DNA of 59,171 nt, taken from assembly GCA_017622135.1 (NCBI GenBank), contig JAGARR010000044.1, forward strand, positions 1-59,171, given 5' to 3'. Origin of the DNA: Spirochaetaceae bacterium. Lineage in GTDB: Bacteria > Spirochaetota > Spirochaetia > Treponematales > Treponemataceae. Each line of letters opens with the position of its first letter. Position 1 is the first letter of the stretch. This document shows, piece after piece, positions 33,743-43,048 of this stretch. Under the pieces are notes generated by a model, which did not search any database, was not told the origin of the DNA, and was given only the letters and a program-made list of their open reading frames with translations. The translations under genes were made by a program, and so were the position numbers.

Positions 33743-36283
33743 GTGTTTGAATTTTTATATAATGTTTGTATAGCACCACTTGTCATGATTATAGAGGTAT
33801 GCTATGTAGCTTTGAATGAAATTTTAGGAAGTGAAGGATGGGCTGTTGTTGGTATTTCTGTAATAGTGACAATTCTGACTCTACCCTTGTATGATGTGGC
33901 GGAGCGATGGCAACAGTTTGAGCGAGATACTCAGGCTCGGCTTAAGGGTGGAGTAGATCGAATTAAAGCAGTGTTCAAGGGGGATGAGCAATATATGATT
34001 CTGTCCACTTACTACCGTCAGAACCACTATCACCCCATGATGGCACTGCGCTCTAGTTTTGGCTTGCTGATTCAAGTGCCCTTTTTTATAGCTGCCTATA
34101 ATTTTTTGTCAAATTTAGAGTCATTAAAGGGTATTTCTTTTTTGTTTATACGTAATCTGGGAGAGCCCGATTCAGTCATAACTTTATCTAACGGTTTTTC
34201 TGTCAATATCTTGCCTATTCTGATGACTACAATCAATTGTATTGCAGGTGCAATTTATACAAAAGGATTTACTCTACGAGAAAAATTACAGATTTATGGT
34301 ATGGCATTGATTTTTCTGGTGCTTTTGTATAATTCTCCTTCAGCCTTGGTATTGTATTGGACTATGAACAATGTGCTTTCTTTAGTAAAGAATATTGTAT
34401 ATAAATTGAGACAATACATGAAGATACCTGATTTTTTGCTGTCACTGGACAAATGGAATTTTTCTGTTTTAGAGGCGAAATCAGGCCTTCGGTTCTCACT
34501 TTTTATTCTTTCTGCGATTTCTTTAGCTGTTTTAGCGGGAATTGTAATTCCTTCATTTTTAATTGAAAGTGAGGTGGTTCAGTATTGTTATATAGATGAA
34601 TATTCGTCGCCACTTCCTTTTTTGATTGTTACTTTTGCTAAGGCTCTTGGTATCTTTGTGTTGTGGCCGAGTTGTTTTTATTTTTTATTTTCATCTAAGG
34701 TAAAGAGACTATTTGCTTTGATGTTCCCATCATTGGCAATAGGTGCACTCGTTAATTCTTTCATGTTTTCTGGTGATTATGGACCATTATATGCAGATTG
34801 TACTTTCATGAGCACTCCTGAGTTTATTCCATCAGTATTACAGATACTAATGAATGGAGGTATCCTATTGATGATGACTGGAGTTACTTTTATAGTTGTG
34901 AGAAGATATGCTATCGTGGTTAAGAATATGTGTGCTATGGTACTCCTTGCTTTATTACTACTTTCAGTAGTCAACATGGGAAAAATATTCTCCGCATATA
35001 ATAAGATGACTGAACCTGTGATTGCAGAGTTAACCCCTGTATTACATCTTTCCAAAACAGAAAAAAACGTGGTAGTGCTGATGATAGATGGTTTTGCTTC
35101 ATCATACATTCCTTCGATGTTAGAGAAAGAACCTCACTTGAAAGAATTGTTTTCAGGTTTTACATGGTATCCAAATACTGTTACATTAGGACATCTGACG
35201 ATGGTTGGGATTCCTGGAGTTTTAGGGGGATACGATTTTTCTCCATACGAAGTGAATTTACGGGTGGAGGATACATTACAAAAAAAATATAATGAAGCAA
35301 TTCTTTCTATGCCTGTTGTATTTAATGAAAATGGGTTTACTGTTACCCTTTGTGATATTCCGTATGAAAATTATTTAGAATATCCTATAGAACAAATGTA
35401 TAATGGGTACTCCTTTGTCAATAGAGTTGTGACACATGGAACCTATAGCAAAAAATGGAAGCGCTCTAATGGATTTGAAAAATTTTTTAAATCATCAAAA
35501 CAGATTCATCGTAATTTTATATGGTTCTCAATATTTAAAGTTGTTCCACCTGTATTGAGACAAATTGTGTATCATGGGGAGTATTGGCTTTCTTCTGTGA
35601 ATGATAACTCTAACAGTGTTTATTTTATCAATAACTATAGTACCCTTGATTATTTGCCAGACTTAACCGCTTTTGATGCTCAAATTGCAACATATCATTT
35701 TATAGATAATGAAACATCGCATTATCCTGTTTCTTTTATAGATAATGAAAAATATATTCCGAGTGCAATACAAGTTGATTTCAAATCTAGTGGGCAAAAA
35801 AATAGATTTGATACACAGATGGCTATATTTTTACGCTTAAGTGAATGGTTTAATTATCTTCGGTCCAACGGTGTTTATGACAATACGCGAATAATTCTTG
35901 TAAGTGACCATGGTGCACATAGTGATGGACTACCAGATAGGGATGACAATGTTTCGTCGCGATTTATATCCACACTGATGGTAAAGGACTTTGATGCTAC
36001 AGGTACATTAAAATCTGATTTGACTTTTATGACAAATGCTGACACTCCAGCTCTTGCAACTGCTGGCATTATAGAAGATGCCCGCAATCCATTTACATAT
36101 AATTTGTTTGATGTTAGTAATAAGAAAGAATTTCTAAAAATAGCAGCACCTGATCCTGAATCAACTAGGATTAGATATAATACACAGTGGAAAATTAATC
36201 CAGAGGATTATTGGACTCTGGATGGTGATGATGTATATGATGAGTCTGCTTGGAGAAAATATTTTGAGGAGCCTACTAAATGA
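33743..36283 (+). CDS. YidC/Oxa1-like domain fused to alkaline-phosphatase-superfamily domain (copy 1)
   Basis: 846 residues. Residues about 1-225 match a YidC/Oxa1 core (PLVMIIEVCYVAL, FGLLIQVPFFIAAY, LVLYWTMNNVLSLVKNI). The groove arginine of insertases, five residues before the LPL/YPL proline, is Thr here (IVTILTLPL). Several more TM helices (about 250-430) follow. The C-terminal extracytoplasmic domain (about 440-800) has alkaline-phosphatase/sulfatase-superfamily signs: NVVVLMIDGF (metal Asp about 446), a possible Thr nucleophile in HLTMVGIPG (about 484) and IILVSDHGAHSDG (about 720). The architecture suggests a membrane phosphotransferase (LtaS/EptA/OpgB-like) rather than an insertase. 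AT-rich; overlaps the next gene by 4 bp. Substrate unknown. Confidence 0.75.
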   Translation: MFEFLYNVCIAPLVMIIEVCYVALNEILGSEGWAVVGISVIVTILTLPLYDVAERWQQFERDTQARLKGGVDRIKAVFKGDEQYMILSTYYRQNHYHPMMALRSSFGLLIQVPFFIAAYNFLSNLESLKGISFLFIRNLGEPDSVITLSNGFSVNILPILMTTINCIAGAIYTKGFTLREKLQIYGMALIFLVLLYNSPSALVLYWTMNNVLSLVKNIVYKLRQYMKIPDFLLSLDKWNFSVLEAKSGLRFSLFILSAISLAVLAGIVIPSFLIESEVVQYCYIDEYSSPLPFLIVTFAKALGIFVLWPSCFYFLFSSKVKRLFALMFPSLAIGALVNSFMFSGDYGPLYADCTFMSTPEFIPSVLQILMNGGILLMMTGVTFIVVRRYAIVVKNMCAMVLLALLLLSVVNMGKIFSAYNKMTEPVIAELTPVLHLSKTEKNVVVLMIDGFASSYIPSMLEKEPHLKELFSGFTWYPNTVTLGHLTMVGIPGVLGGYDFSPYEVNLRVEDTLQKKYNEAILSMPVVFNENGFTVTLCDIPYENYLEYPIEQMYNGYSFVNRVVTHGTYSKKWKRSNGFEKFFKSSKQIHRNFIWFSIFKVVPPVLRQIVYHGEYWLSSVNDNSNSVYFINNYSTLDYLPDLTAFDAQIATYHFIDNETSHYPVSFIDNEKYIPSAIQVDFKSSGQKNRFDTQMAIFLRLSEWFNYLRSNGVYDNTRIILVSDHGAHSDGLPDRDDNVSSRFISTLMVKDFDATGTLKSDLTFMTNADTPALATAGIIEDARNPFTYNLFDVSNKKEFLKIAAPDPESTRIRYNTQWKINPEDYWTLDGDDVYDESAWRKYFEEPTK

Positions 36284-38976
36284 ATCTCGGTGAGATTTTG
36301 TACACAGTGATTCTGTATCCCTTGGTACAGATAATTGAAATAGCATTTATGCTTTTTGACAAGCTGTTTGGCAACACGGGAATCGCCATCATGGGGGTGA
36401 GCTTTGTGGTGACGGTGCTGTGCCTGCCCCTGTACATTGTGGCGGAGAAGTGGCAGCAGCTGGAGCGGGACACGCAGCGGAGGCTGAAGCCTGGCGTGGA
36501 CAGGATAAAGGCTGCGTTCAAGGGGGACGAGCAGTACATGATTCTGTCCACCTACTACCGGCAGAACCACTACCACCCCATGATGGCCCTGCGCTCCAGC
36601 TTCGGGCTGCTGATTCAGGTGCCCTTCTTCATGGCGGCCTACAGCTGCCTTTCCAGCCTGCCGGCGCTGCAGGGGCAGAGCTTCTTGTTCATCCGGGACA
36701 TGGGTGCTCCCGATGCCCTGTTCAGTGTCGGCGGCTTTGCAGTGAACGTGCTGCCCATCGCCATGACGGTGATAAACATTGTGGCGGGGATGATTTATAC
36801 CAAGGGCTTCCCCCTCAAGGAGAAGGCCCAGATTTACGGTATGGCCCTGCTGTTCCTGGTGCTGCTGTACAATTCCCCGGCGGGACTGGTGCTGTACTGG
36901 ACCATGAACAACGTGTTCTCCCTGGTGAAGAACATCTTCTATAAGCTCAAGCATCCGGTGTGGGTGCTGTACATCCTGATGTGTGCTGGCATTGTGTTTG
37001 CCGGGGCCTACGTGCTGTTCATCTACGATGGTGGTGCCAGCATGGCAAAGCGGCTGGCGGCGGTGGTGCCGCTGAGCTGTCTGATGCTAGCCCCCCTGGC
37101 AGTGAGGGGTGTGGAGTGGCTGCTGGCTCATCCTTTAAAGGCTTTGATGGCGGATGGGAAGACCCGTCGCTGGCTGTTCCTGTTTTCTGCTGCGGCTTTG
37201 GTGGTTCTTTCTGGTTTGGTACTGCCCTCGTCTCTGATAGCATCCTCTGTGCAGGAGTTCTCAAACATCGGCGAGTACGGCAATCCTCGTGCTTTCCTGC
37301 TGGATTCTTGGTGGCAGGCGGTGGGGTTGTTTGTCTTTTGGCCTGTCTGCATCTTCTTCCTGTTTCGGGAAAAAATTCAGACCCTGCTGGCATCAATCTT
37401 TACGGTGGGCCTGGCATGGGCATTGCTGAATGCCTTTGTATTCACAGGAAACTATGGCTCTATGGACGTGACCTTGCGGTTTACGGATGGATTTGTAAAT
37501 CCCAGCATAGGCTATATGCTGGTGAACCTGCTGGTTTTGGTGGCCGTCGCTGTGCTGATAGTATTGTTGCTCGGATGGAAAAAACAGAAATTGCTTTCGT
37601 CAATTTGCTTGGTGGCAGCAATGTCCTTCGTGATGTTTAGCCTTATCAATATTTCAAACATAAATAAGGAGTACCATGCCTTCCAAGAAATTGCCGGCAG
37701 TGGATTGGACACTATAGGAGATATTGAGCCGGTGTACCATCTGTCCAAGACTGGAAAGAATGTGGTGGTGCTGATGCTGGACCGGGCGGAAAGTGCTTAC
37801 TTTGAGTACATCCTTGCAGACCAGCCAAAGATTCGGGATGCTCTTGATGGGTTTGTGTATTATAAGAATGCCTTAGCTTACAACAGCCATACCTTAATTG
37901 GTACTCCTCCCCTGTACGGTGGGTACGAGTATACACCTGATCAGATAAACTCTCGTTCCGACCAGTTGCTGAAGGACAAGCACAACGAGGCATTGTTGCT
38001 TATACCACGAATTTTGACAGAACAGGCAGGTTTTTCTGCCATCATGTCCGACACTTCCTGGGGAAATTATAGTTTTGTCGCAGATATGAGGTTTACTGAG
38101 GGATATGACAAAATTGAGGGTTTTAGTTTAAATGGTAAATATACCGTAAAGTTTAAAAAAGAGTTTGATGAGCATGGTTTAACCAATAATTTAGGGAATG
38201 GAATCAAGAGGAATCTGCTTTGGGTCAGCTTGTTCCGGGAAATGCTCAGTATAGTTCGGCCTGTGGTGTATTACAAGGGATCATGGTGGAATAGCGAGAA
38301 TGTAGAGGATATTGATTCTATCATTGACTGGTATGCACCCTTTCACTATTTGAATGAATTGACAGATTTCAGTGCAGAGACAAATTCACTGCTTGTTATT
38401 ACAAATGAAACGACACATAGTAATGAGGAGGTCTTATTCCTTGATTTACTTGATTCTAAATCAGTTAGCTATCCTAATTCTCCTGCATATGATGTGAATG
38501 CTCTTACTTATCAATCGCTTGCCAACTGGTTCAATTACCTCAAGGAGAATGGTGTCTACGACAACACCCGAATCATCATCGTCTCCGATCACGGTATGGG
38601 ATATGGAGAGAAGGCGGCGGAGGGGTATGATGATGTGTCATTGGTGAATAACAACAAGGACCATTTTCACGCAATGTTGCTCTATAAGGATTTTGGTGCT
38701 ACTGGCGAACTCAAGACGGACATGACCTTTATGACAAATGCCGATGTTCCCACGCTAGCTCTGGAAGGAATTGTGGAAAATCCCATAAATCCCTTTACCG
38801 GAAACCCAGTAAATTCTGAGCCAAAAGCTGACGGCGTTTACATCACTACCGATGATATCTTTATGCCCTATCATGGAAAAAGTGACTACATATTTACGGT
38901 AAAAGATGAGTTTTGGTATCATGTGAAGGACAACATCTTCATAGACAGCAACTGGAACCAGGAGGTGCCGCAGTGA
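36280..38976 (+). CDS. YidC/Oxa1-like domain fused to alkaline-phosphatase-superfamily domain (copy 2)
   Basis: 898 residues with the same architecture as copy 1: YidC-like core (FGLLIQVPFFMAAY, LVLYWTMNNVFSLVKNI, again Thr in place of the groove Arg: VVTVLCLPL), a multi-helix middle, and a phosphotransferase-like domain with NVVVLMLDRAES (about 498), SHTLIGTPPLYGGY (Thr about 537) and IIIVSDHGMGYG (about 769). The YidC-like parts of the two copies are nearly identical in protein sequence but differ strongly in base composition. The periplasmic domains have diverged, which suggests different acceptors. Overlaps the previous gene (ATGA) and the next (GTGA). Confidence 0.75.
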   Translation: MNLGEILYTVILYPLVQIIEIAFMLFDKLFGNTGIAIMGVSFVVTVLCLPLYIVAEKWQQLERDTQRRLKPGVDRIKAAFKGDEQYMILSTYYRQNHYHPMMALRSSFGLLIQVPFFMAAYSCLSSLPALQGQSFLFIRDMGAPDALFSVGGFAVNVLPIAMTVINIVAGMIYTKGFPLKEKAQIYGMALLFLVLLYNSPAGLVLYWTMNNVFSLVKNIFYKLKHPVWVLYILMCAGIVFAGAYVLFIYDGGASMAKRLAAVVPLSCLMLAPLAVRGVEWLLAHPLKALMADGKTRRWLFLFSAAALVVLSGLVLPSSLIASSVQEFSNIGEYGNPRAFLLDSWWQAVGLFVFWPVCIFFLFREKIQTLLASIFTVGLAWALLNAFVFTGNYGSMDVTLRFTDGFVNPSIGYMLVNLLVLVAVAVLIVLLLGWKKQKLLSSICLVAAMSFVMFSLINISNINKEYHAFQEIAGSGLDTIGDIEPVYHLSKTGKNVVVLMLDRAESAYFEYILADQPKIRDALDGFVYYKNALAYNSHTLIGTPPLYGGYEYTPDQINSRSDQLLKDKHNEALLLIPRILTEQAGFSAIMSDTSWGNYSFVADMRFTEGYDKIEGFSLNGKYTVKFKKEFDEHGLTNNLGNGIKRNLLWVSLFREMLSIVRPVVYYKGSWWNSENVEDIDSIIDWYAPFHYLNELTDFSAETNSLLVITNETTHSNEEVLFLDLLDSKSVSYPNSPAYDVNALTYQSLANWFNYLKENGVYDNTRIIIVSDHGMGYGEKAAEGYDDVSLVNNNKDHFHAMLLYKDFGATGELKTDMTFMTNADVPTLALEGIVENPINPFTGNPVNSEPKADGVYITTDDIFMPYHGKSDYIFTVKDEFWYHVKDNIFIDSNWNQEVPQ

Positions 38977-40211
38977 CGCAGTTTTTCTTATACATCGATC
39001 CCGGTACGGGAAGCATGCTCTTTTCCATTCTGATTGGAGCTATTGCCACCCTGTACTTTTTGGGGAGGGCGGTCATTCTCAAGGCCAAGATGATGCTTGG
39101 TGCAAAGAAGGACGGAGTTGCCCTAACGGACAACAACTACAAGCAGTACGTGGTGTACAACGAGGGTGTGCAGTACTGGAACCTGTTCAAGCCGGTCTGC
39201 GACGAGTTCGAGGGGCGGCAGCTGGAGCTCACCTACTACACCTCGGCGGAAAAGGATCCCGTCTTTGAGCAGGGCTACCAATTCGTGAGGCCGGAATTCA
39301 TCGGAGAGGGGAACAGGGCCTTCGTGCGGCTGAACATGCTTTCCGCCGGGGTGGTGCTCATGACCACGCCGGGGCTCAGCGTCTACCAGCTCAAGCGTAG
39401 CAAGCGGGTCAAGCACTATTCCCATGTCCTCCATGCCACGGGAGATGCAACCATGTACCGGCTTTTTGGCATTGATTACTTTGACTCCGTGCTGTTGACA
39501 GGAGACTACCAGGCTGCCGACCTGCGTCAATTGGAGGAGCAGCGTGGACTTCCTGCCAAGGAGCTGGTGACAGTGGGCTGTCCCTACCTTGACGTGCTGC
39601 AGGAAAAGATTGCCGCCCTTCCAGCGGAAGAAAATCATCCCTTCACCGTCCTGGTCTCCCCCTCCTGGGGAGCCTCTGCCCTTCTGTCTCGCTATGGCGA
39701 AAAGCTGCTGGATCCTTTGATGGAAACTGGCTGGCGAATCATCGTGCGGCCCCATCCCCAGTCAAAGAAATCCGAGGCGGAGCTTTTGGCTCGGTTGGAA
39801 GAGCGATATAAGGATAAATCCAATGTGGAGTGGGATTATGAGCGGGACAACATTCACGCCATGAAGAAGTCAGACATCATGATTTCAGACTTTTCCGGCA
39901 TTATCTATGACTACACCTTCCTGTGCGACAAGCCGGTGATGTATGTGAATGCTGACTTGGACCTGCGTCCCTACGATGCCTATGACATTGACGGCGGAAA
40001 GAATATCTGGCAGTTCAAGACATTGCGGGAAATCGGCGTTGAGCTGAAGGAGGAAGAGTTCCCCAATATCAAGCAAGTCATTGAGGCTGCCAGTGACAGT
40101 CAGGATTTGGCCAGAAGGAGGAGGGAGGCCAAGGACGCCGCCTGGATGCGTCGTGGCGAGGCTGGCAAGAAAATCGTCGATTATATGACAAGCGTTCCGT
40201 TGGGAAAATAG
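38973..40211 (+). CDS. CDP-glycerol glycerophosphotransferase-family protein with N-terminal membrane anchor
   Basis: About 412 residues from the GTG at 38973 (GGAGG 7 bases upstream; overlaps the previous stop). The N-terminus LYIDPGTGSMLFSILIGAI (read in parts) is a short TM anchor motif. The body is TagB/TagF-like: LLTGDYQAADLR, VGCPYLDVL, VLVSPSWGASALLSRYG, IIVRPHPQS and ISDFSGIIYDYTFL, the CDP-glycerol-transferase signature. The family transfers polyol phosphate from a CDP-activated donor. Next to two phosphotransferase-like membrane proteins and a nucleotidyltransferase, it supports a teichoic-acid-like or phosphoglycerol-decorated glycopolymer. Confidence 0.85.
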   Translation: MTQFFLYIDPGTGSMLFSILIGAIATLYFLGRAVILKAKMMLGAKKDGVALTDNNYKQYVVYNEGVQYWNLFKPVCDEFEGRQLELTYYTSAEKDPVFEQGYQFVRPEFIGEGNRAFVRLNMLSAGVVLMTTPGLSVYQLKRSKRVKHYSHVLHATGDATMYRLFGIDYFDSVLLTGDYQAADLRQLEEQRGLPAKELVTVGCPYLDVLQEKIAALPAEENHPFTVLVSPSWGASALLSRYGEKLLDPLMETGWRIIVRPHPQSKKSEAELLARLEERYKDKSNVEWDYERDNIHAMKKSDIMISDFSGIIYDYTFLCDKPVMYVNADLDLRPYDAYDIDGGKNIWQFKTLREIGVELKEEEFPNIKQVIEAASDSQDLARRRREAKDAAWMRRGEAGKKIVDYMTSVPLGK

Positions 40212-40235
40212 CTGCTGTAGATAAGGAGGAAAAAT

Positions 40236-42077
40236 ATGCAGGCATTGATTTTAGCGGCGGGAATGGGCAAGCGACTGGGGCGATATACCCAGGATGCCAC
40301 TAAATGTATGGTCTCCGTCAATGGCAAGACCCTCATTGAGTATGCCATAGAGGCGCTGGTACAGAACAACATCAAGAAGCTGGTGATTGTTGTGGGATAT
40401 AAAAGCCAGGTGCTCATTGACTTCATTTCTTCTAAATTTAATGAGGGGAATCTCAATGGGATGGAAATCCAATACATTGAGAATCCGATATTTGATAAAA
40501 CAAACAATATTTATTCCCTCTTCCTTGCCTGCGACGAGCTTGTAAAGGACGACACCATCCTTTTGGAAAGCGATTTGATTTTCAGGCCGGAAATCATCAC
40601 TCAGCTGATTGAAAATCCTGATGCAAACATTGCGGTTGTCTCTCGCTTCGAGCCTTGGATGGACGGAACCTGTGCCCTCTTGGATGAAAACAGGAATATT
40701 ACCGGTATTCTTGACAAGGCACATTTTGACTGGAGGGATACCAACTCATATTTCAAGACAGTGAATATATATAAGTTCTCGTCAGATTTTTCTAAAAAGT
40801 GCTATGTTCCCTTCCTGGAGGCGTACCAGAAAGCCTTTGGAACGAATGAATACTACGAGCAGGTCCTCAAGGTGCTTTCCTTTTTGTCGGCCTCAACATT
40901 GAAGGCCATGCCTGTTCCAGGCGACGATTGGTATGAAATCGATGATCCGGCGGACTTGGCCATTGCAGAAAATCGATTTGCCAAATGCGAGGCAAAGCTT
41001 GAGATGCTGCAGAAGCGCTACGGAGGCTATTGGAGATTCCCTGAGTTGAAGGATTTTTGCTATCTGGTGAACCCCTACTTTCCGCCCCAGAAGATGGTTG
41101 ACGAGCTGACGGCAAGCTTCAAGACATTGCTGACACAATATCCCAGCGGGGCTGCCCAGCAGAGCCTTTTGGCCGGAAAGATTTTCAACTTGCTGCCGGA
41201 GTATGTTGCGGTAGGGAATGGTGCCGCGGAGCTCATTTCCTCTTTGGGAAGGTGTGAGGAGTGGGGTATTTCAGGAAGGGTGCTGGTTCCGTACCCCACC
41301 TTCAACGAGTACCCGGAGCGGCTGGCAAATTGCCAGATTGTTCCTCTGGACACCTCATCCAATAATTTTGTGTATACTGCTGATGACATTCTGAAAGCTG
41401 TAATGGAAAGTCAGGCTGATGTCGTGCTGCTTATCAATCCTGACAATCCGTCTGGAAATTTTATCGGAAAGGCGGAGATGCAAGGTCTTTGCACACGATT
41501 GCGCGACTTGGACGTAAAGTTGATTTTTGACGAGTCCTTTATCGATTTTGCTGACTCTCAGATTCGCTATACTTTGCTGGATGAAAAATTCCTTGTTGAG
41601 CATCCCAATGTGATGGTGATTAAATCCATCAGCAAAAGCTACGGCGTTCCGGGTCTGAGACTGGGCATCCTTGCGTGCTCGGATGTGGAGTGCGTCAGTA
41701 AAATCAGAAAGATGAATTCCATCTGGAACATCAATTCTTTTGCGGAATATTATCTTCAGATTTATGAGAAGTATGGTAAGACCTATGCTGCGGCCTGCGA
41801 TTCAATTGCCCATGAGCGGAGACGTTTTTTCCAGGCACTTTCACAAGTCAAGAATCTAAGGGCCTTTCCCAGTCAGGCGAATTTCATCATCTGCCGTTTG
41901 GAGGGCAAGGTCTTGGCAAAGGATTTGGCCATGTATCTTATGGAAAAACACAATATTTTCATCAAGGATTTGACCGGAAAGCGTTGCTTTGACAGTGGCC
42001 GTTTTATCAGGCTTGCCATTCGTGACGAAGCGGACAATGACGCATTGATTGCCGCCCTGCAGGAAATTGAATTGTAG
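40236..42077 (+). CDS. Nucleotidyltransferase-aminotransferase fusion (PntC/LicC-like + class I/II PLP)
   Basis: 613 residues in two enzymes. Residues about 1-240: NTP transferase with LILAAGMGKRLG, TKCMVSVNGKTLIEYA, ILLESDLIF and DDWYEIDDPADL, close to LicC-type cytidylyltransferases. Residues about 265-613: fold-type I aminotransferase with LINPDNPSGNF, LIFDESFIDF and the PLP lysine in SISKSYGVPGLRLG, resembling HisC/threonine-phosphate decarboxylase. A similar fusion is PntC-type phosphonate cytidylyltransferase/AEP transaminase reported from T. denticola; no PEP mutase is in this window, so the substrate (aminoethylphosphonate or another amino-alcohol phosphate) is open. AAGGAGG precedes the ATG. 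A terminator follows. Confidence 0.8.
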   Translation: MQALILAAGMGKRLGRYTQDATKCMVSVNGKTLIEYAIEALVQNNIKKLVIVVGYKSQVLIDFISSKFNEGNLNGMEIQYIENPIFDKTNNIYSLFLACDELVKDDTILLESDLIFRPEIITQLIENPDANIAVVSRFEPWMDGTCALLDENRNITGILDKAHFDWRDTNSYFKTVNIYKFSSDFSKKCYVPFLEAYQKAFGTNEYYEQVLKVLSFLSASTLKAMPVPGDDWYEIDDPADLAIAENRFAKCEAKLEMLQKRYGGYWRFPELKDFCYLVNPYFPPQKMVDELTASFKTLLTQYPSGAAQQSLLAGKIFNLLPEYVAVGNGAAELISSLGRCEEWGISGRVLVPYPTFNEYPERLANCQIVPLDTSSNNFVYTADDILKAVMESQADVVLLINPDNPSGNFIGKAEMQGLCTRLRDLDVKLIFDESFIDFADSQIRYTLLDEKFLVEHPNVMVIKSISKSYGVPGLRLGILACSDVECVSKIRKMNSIWNINSFAEYYLQIYEKYGKTYAAACDSIAHERRRFFQALSQVKNLRAFPSQANFIICRLEGKVLAKDLAMYLMEKHNIFIKDLTGKRCFDSGRFIRLAIRDEADNDALIAALQEIEL

Positions 42078-42126
42078 CGCAGAGGAGAAATCCCGTCTCC
42101 TGGAAAGGTGGGTGTACTAAGACAAG

Positions 42127-42157
42127 GGCTGGCCGGGAATTCTCCTGGCCAGCTTTT
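42127..42157 (+). terminator. Terminator of the glycopolymer locus
   Basis: GCTGGCC and GGCCAGC stems around GGGAATTCTCCT, followed by TTTTTT. Confidence 0.8.
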
Positions 42158-42168
42158 TTATAACAAAA

Positions 42169-42198
42169 TTGACAGTGCGCATATTTAATGCGTATAAT
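42169..42198 (+). promoter_or_regulatory. hicAB promoter with spacer operator
   Basis: Consensus TTGACA (42169-42174), 18-base spacer, consensus TATAAT (42193-42198). The spacer contains the inverted repeat CGCAT-ATTTA-ATGCG (42178-42192), a likely autoregulatory operator for the HicB-type antitoxin. Confidence 0.7.
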
Positions 42199-42216
42199 TA
42201 TGTGTGAGGAGAGCAA

Positions 42217-42399
42217 GTGACAGCCAAGGAGCTGATTAAGAGGCTAAAATCGGATGGTTGGGTTGAAATACGACAGATTGGAAGTCATAAGCAGTTCAAG
42301 CATCCATCAAAGCCGGGGCTTGTAACGGTTCCTTTTCATACTGGGGACATTGCAATCGGAACATTACGCAGCATCATAAAACATGCAGGCTTGCAATAG
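42217..42399 (+). CDS. hicA: HicA-family mRNA interferase toxin
   Basis: 60 residues starting at GTG 42217 (AGGAG 5 bases upstream). The fold's signature is complete: KELIKRLKSDGWVEIRQIGSHKQF with the catalytic His of GSHKQFKHP, then VTVPFHTGDIAIGTLRSI. HicA is a dsRBD-like RNase. Intact, so probably functional. Confidence 0.92.
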   Translation: MTAKELIKRLKSDGWVEIRQIGSHKQFKHPSKPGLVTVPFHTGDIAIGTLRSIIKHAGLQ

Positions 42400-42407
42400 G
42401 AGGTTTT

Positions 42408-42809
42408 ATGGACAAGGTTTCATATCTAGCAATTATGGAAAGATCTGATGAGGGGTACAGCGTTTATTTTCCAGATGTACCTGGCTGTATTTCCTGGGGG
42501 AAGGATGTGGAGGAGGCGCAAATTAAGGCACGGGAGGCACTGGACCTCCACTTGTATGGACTTGTTGCGGAAAATGAGAGGCTTCCAGAAGCCTCTGCTT
42601 CTGTTAAGATACAAAATCCCACAGATATTGTTTGCCTCATAAGCACCTACCCCAAAATATTCAAGGAGCGTTTTGAGAACAAGAAGGTAAAGGTGAATGT
42701 CACCATTCCCAATTGGCTGAAAAATCAAGCCGTGGCAGAAAAGGTGAATTTCAGCCAGGTGCTGGAGCTTTCTCTCAAAGAAATGCTTTGCTCCAGTTCC
42801 CAAGGATAA
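42408..42809 (+). CDS. hicB: HicB-family antitoxin
   Basis: 133 residues. HicB N-terminal half (YLAIMERSDEGYSVYFPDVPGCISWGKDVEEA, read in parts) followed by a C-terminal ribbon-helix-helix-like DNA-binding segment (KVNVTIPNWLKNQAVAEKVNFSQVLE). It neutralises HicA and should repress the operon through the upstream inverted repeat. Starts 8 bases after hicA behind GGAGG. Confidence 0.92.
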   Translation: MDKVSYLAIMERSDEGYSVYFPDVPGCISWGKDVEEAQIKAREALDLHLYGLVAENERLPEASASVKIQNPTDIVCLISTYPKIFKERFENKKVKVNVTIPNWLKNQAVAEKVNFSQVLELSLKEMLCSSSQG

Positions 42810-43048
42810 AATCAACTCAATCCCGCCTCCTGGAAAGGTGGGTGTACTAAGACAAGGGCTGGCCGGAAATTCTCCTGGCCGGCTTAATTGCATGTTCAGC
42901 TGAAGGCGTCCGTGAATCCTGTGAAATCGCCGTTCCATCGAAAAGTGCGGTAAATCGATTTATGTGGGATTTTTTTTGTGATTTGAGGGCTAGCATCTTG
43001 TTTTTATCGGGCAATTCCTGTATAAGTGGCATTTTAGGAGGAAAATTT

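Larger units (their letters stand above)
42090..42885. repeat. 66-bp direct repeats (terminator copies) flanking hicAB
   Basis: 42090-42155 and 42820-42885 match at 63 of 66 bases. Each contains the hairpin CTGGCC...GGCC(A/G)GC; copy 1 ends in a T-run and terminates the glycopolymer locus, copy 2 follows hicB. The 730-bp unit contains exactly the TA module and its promoter. Confidence 0.88.
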
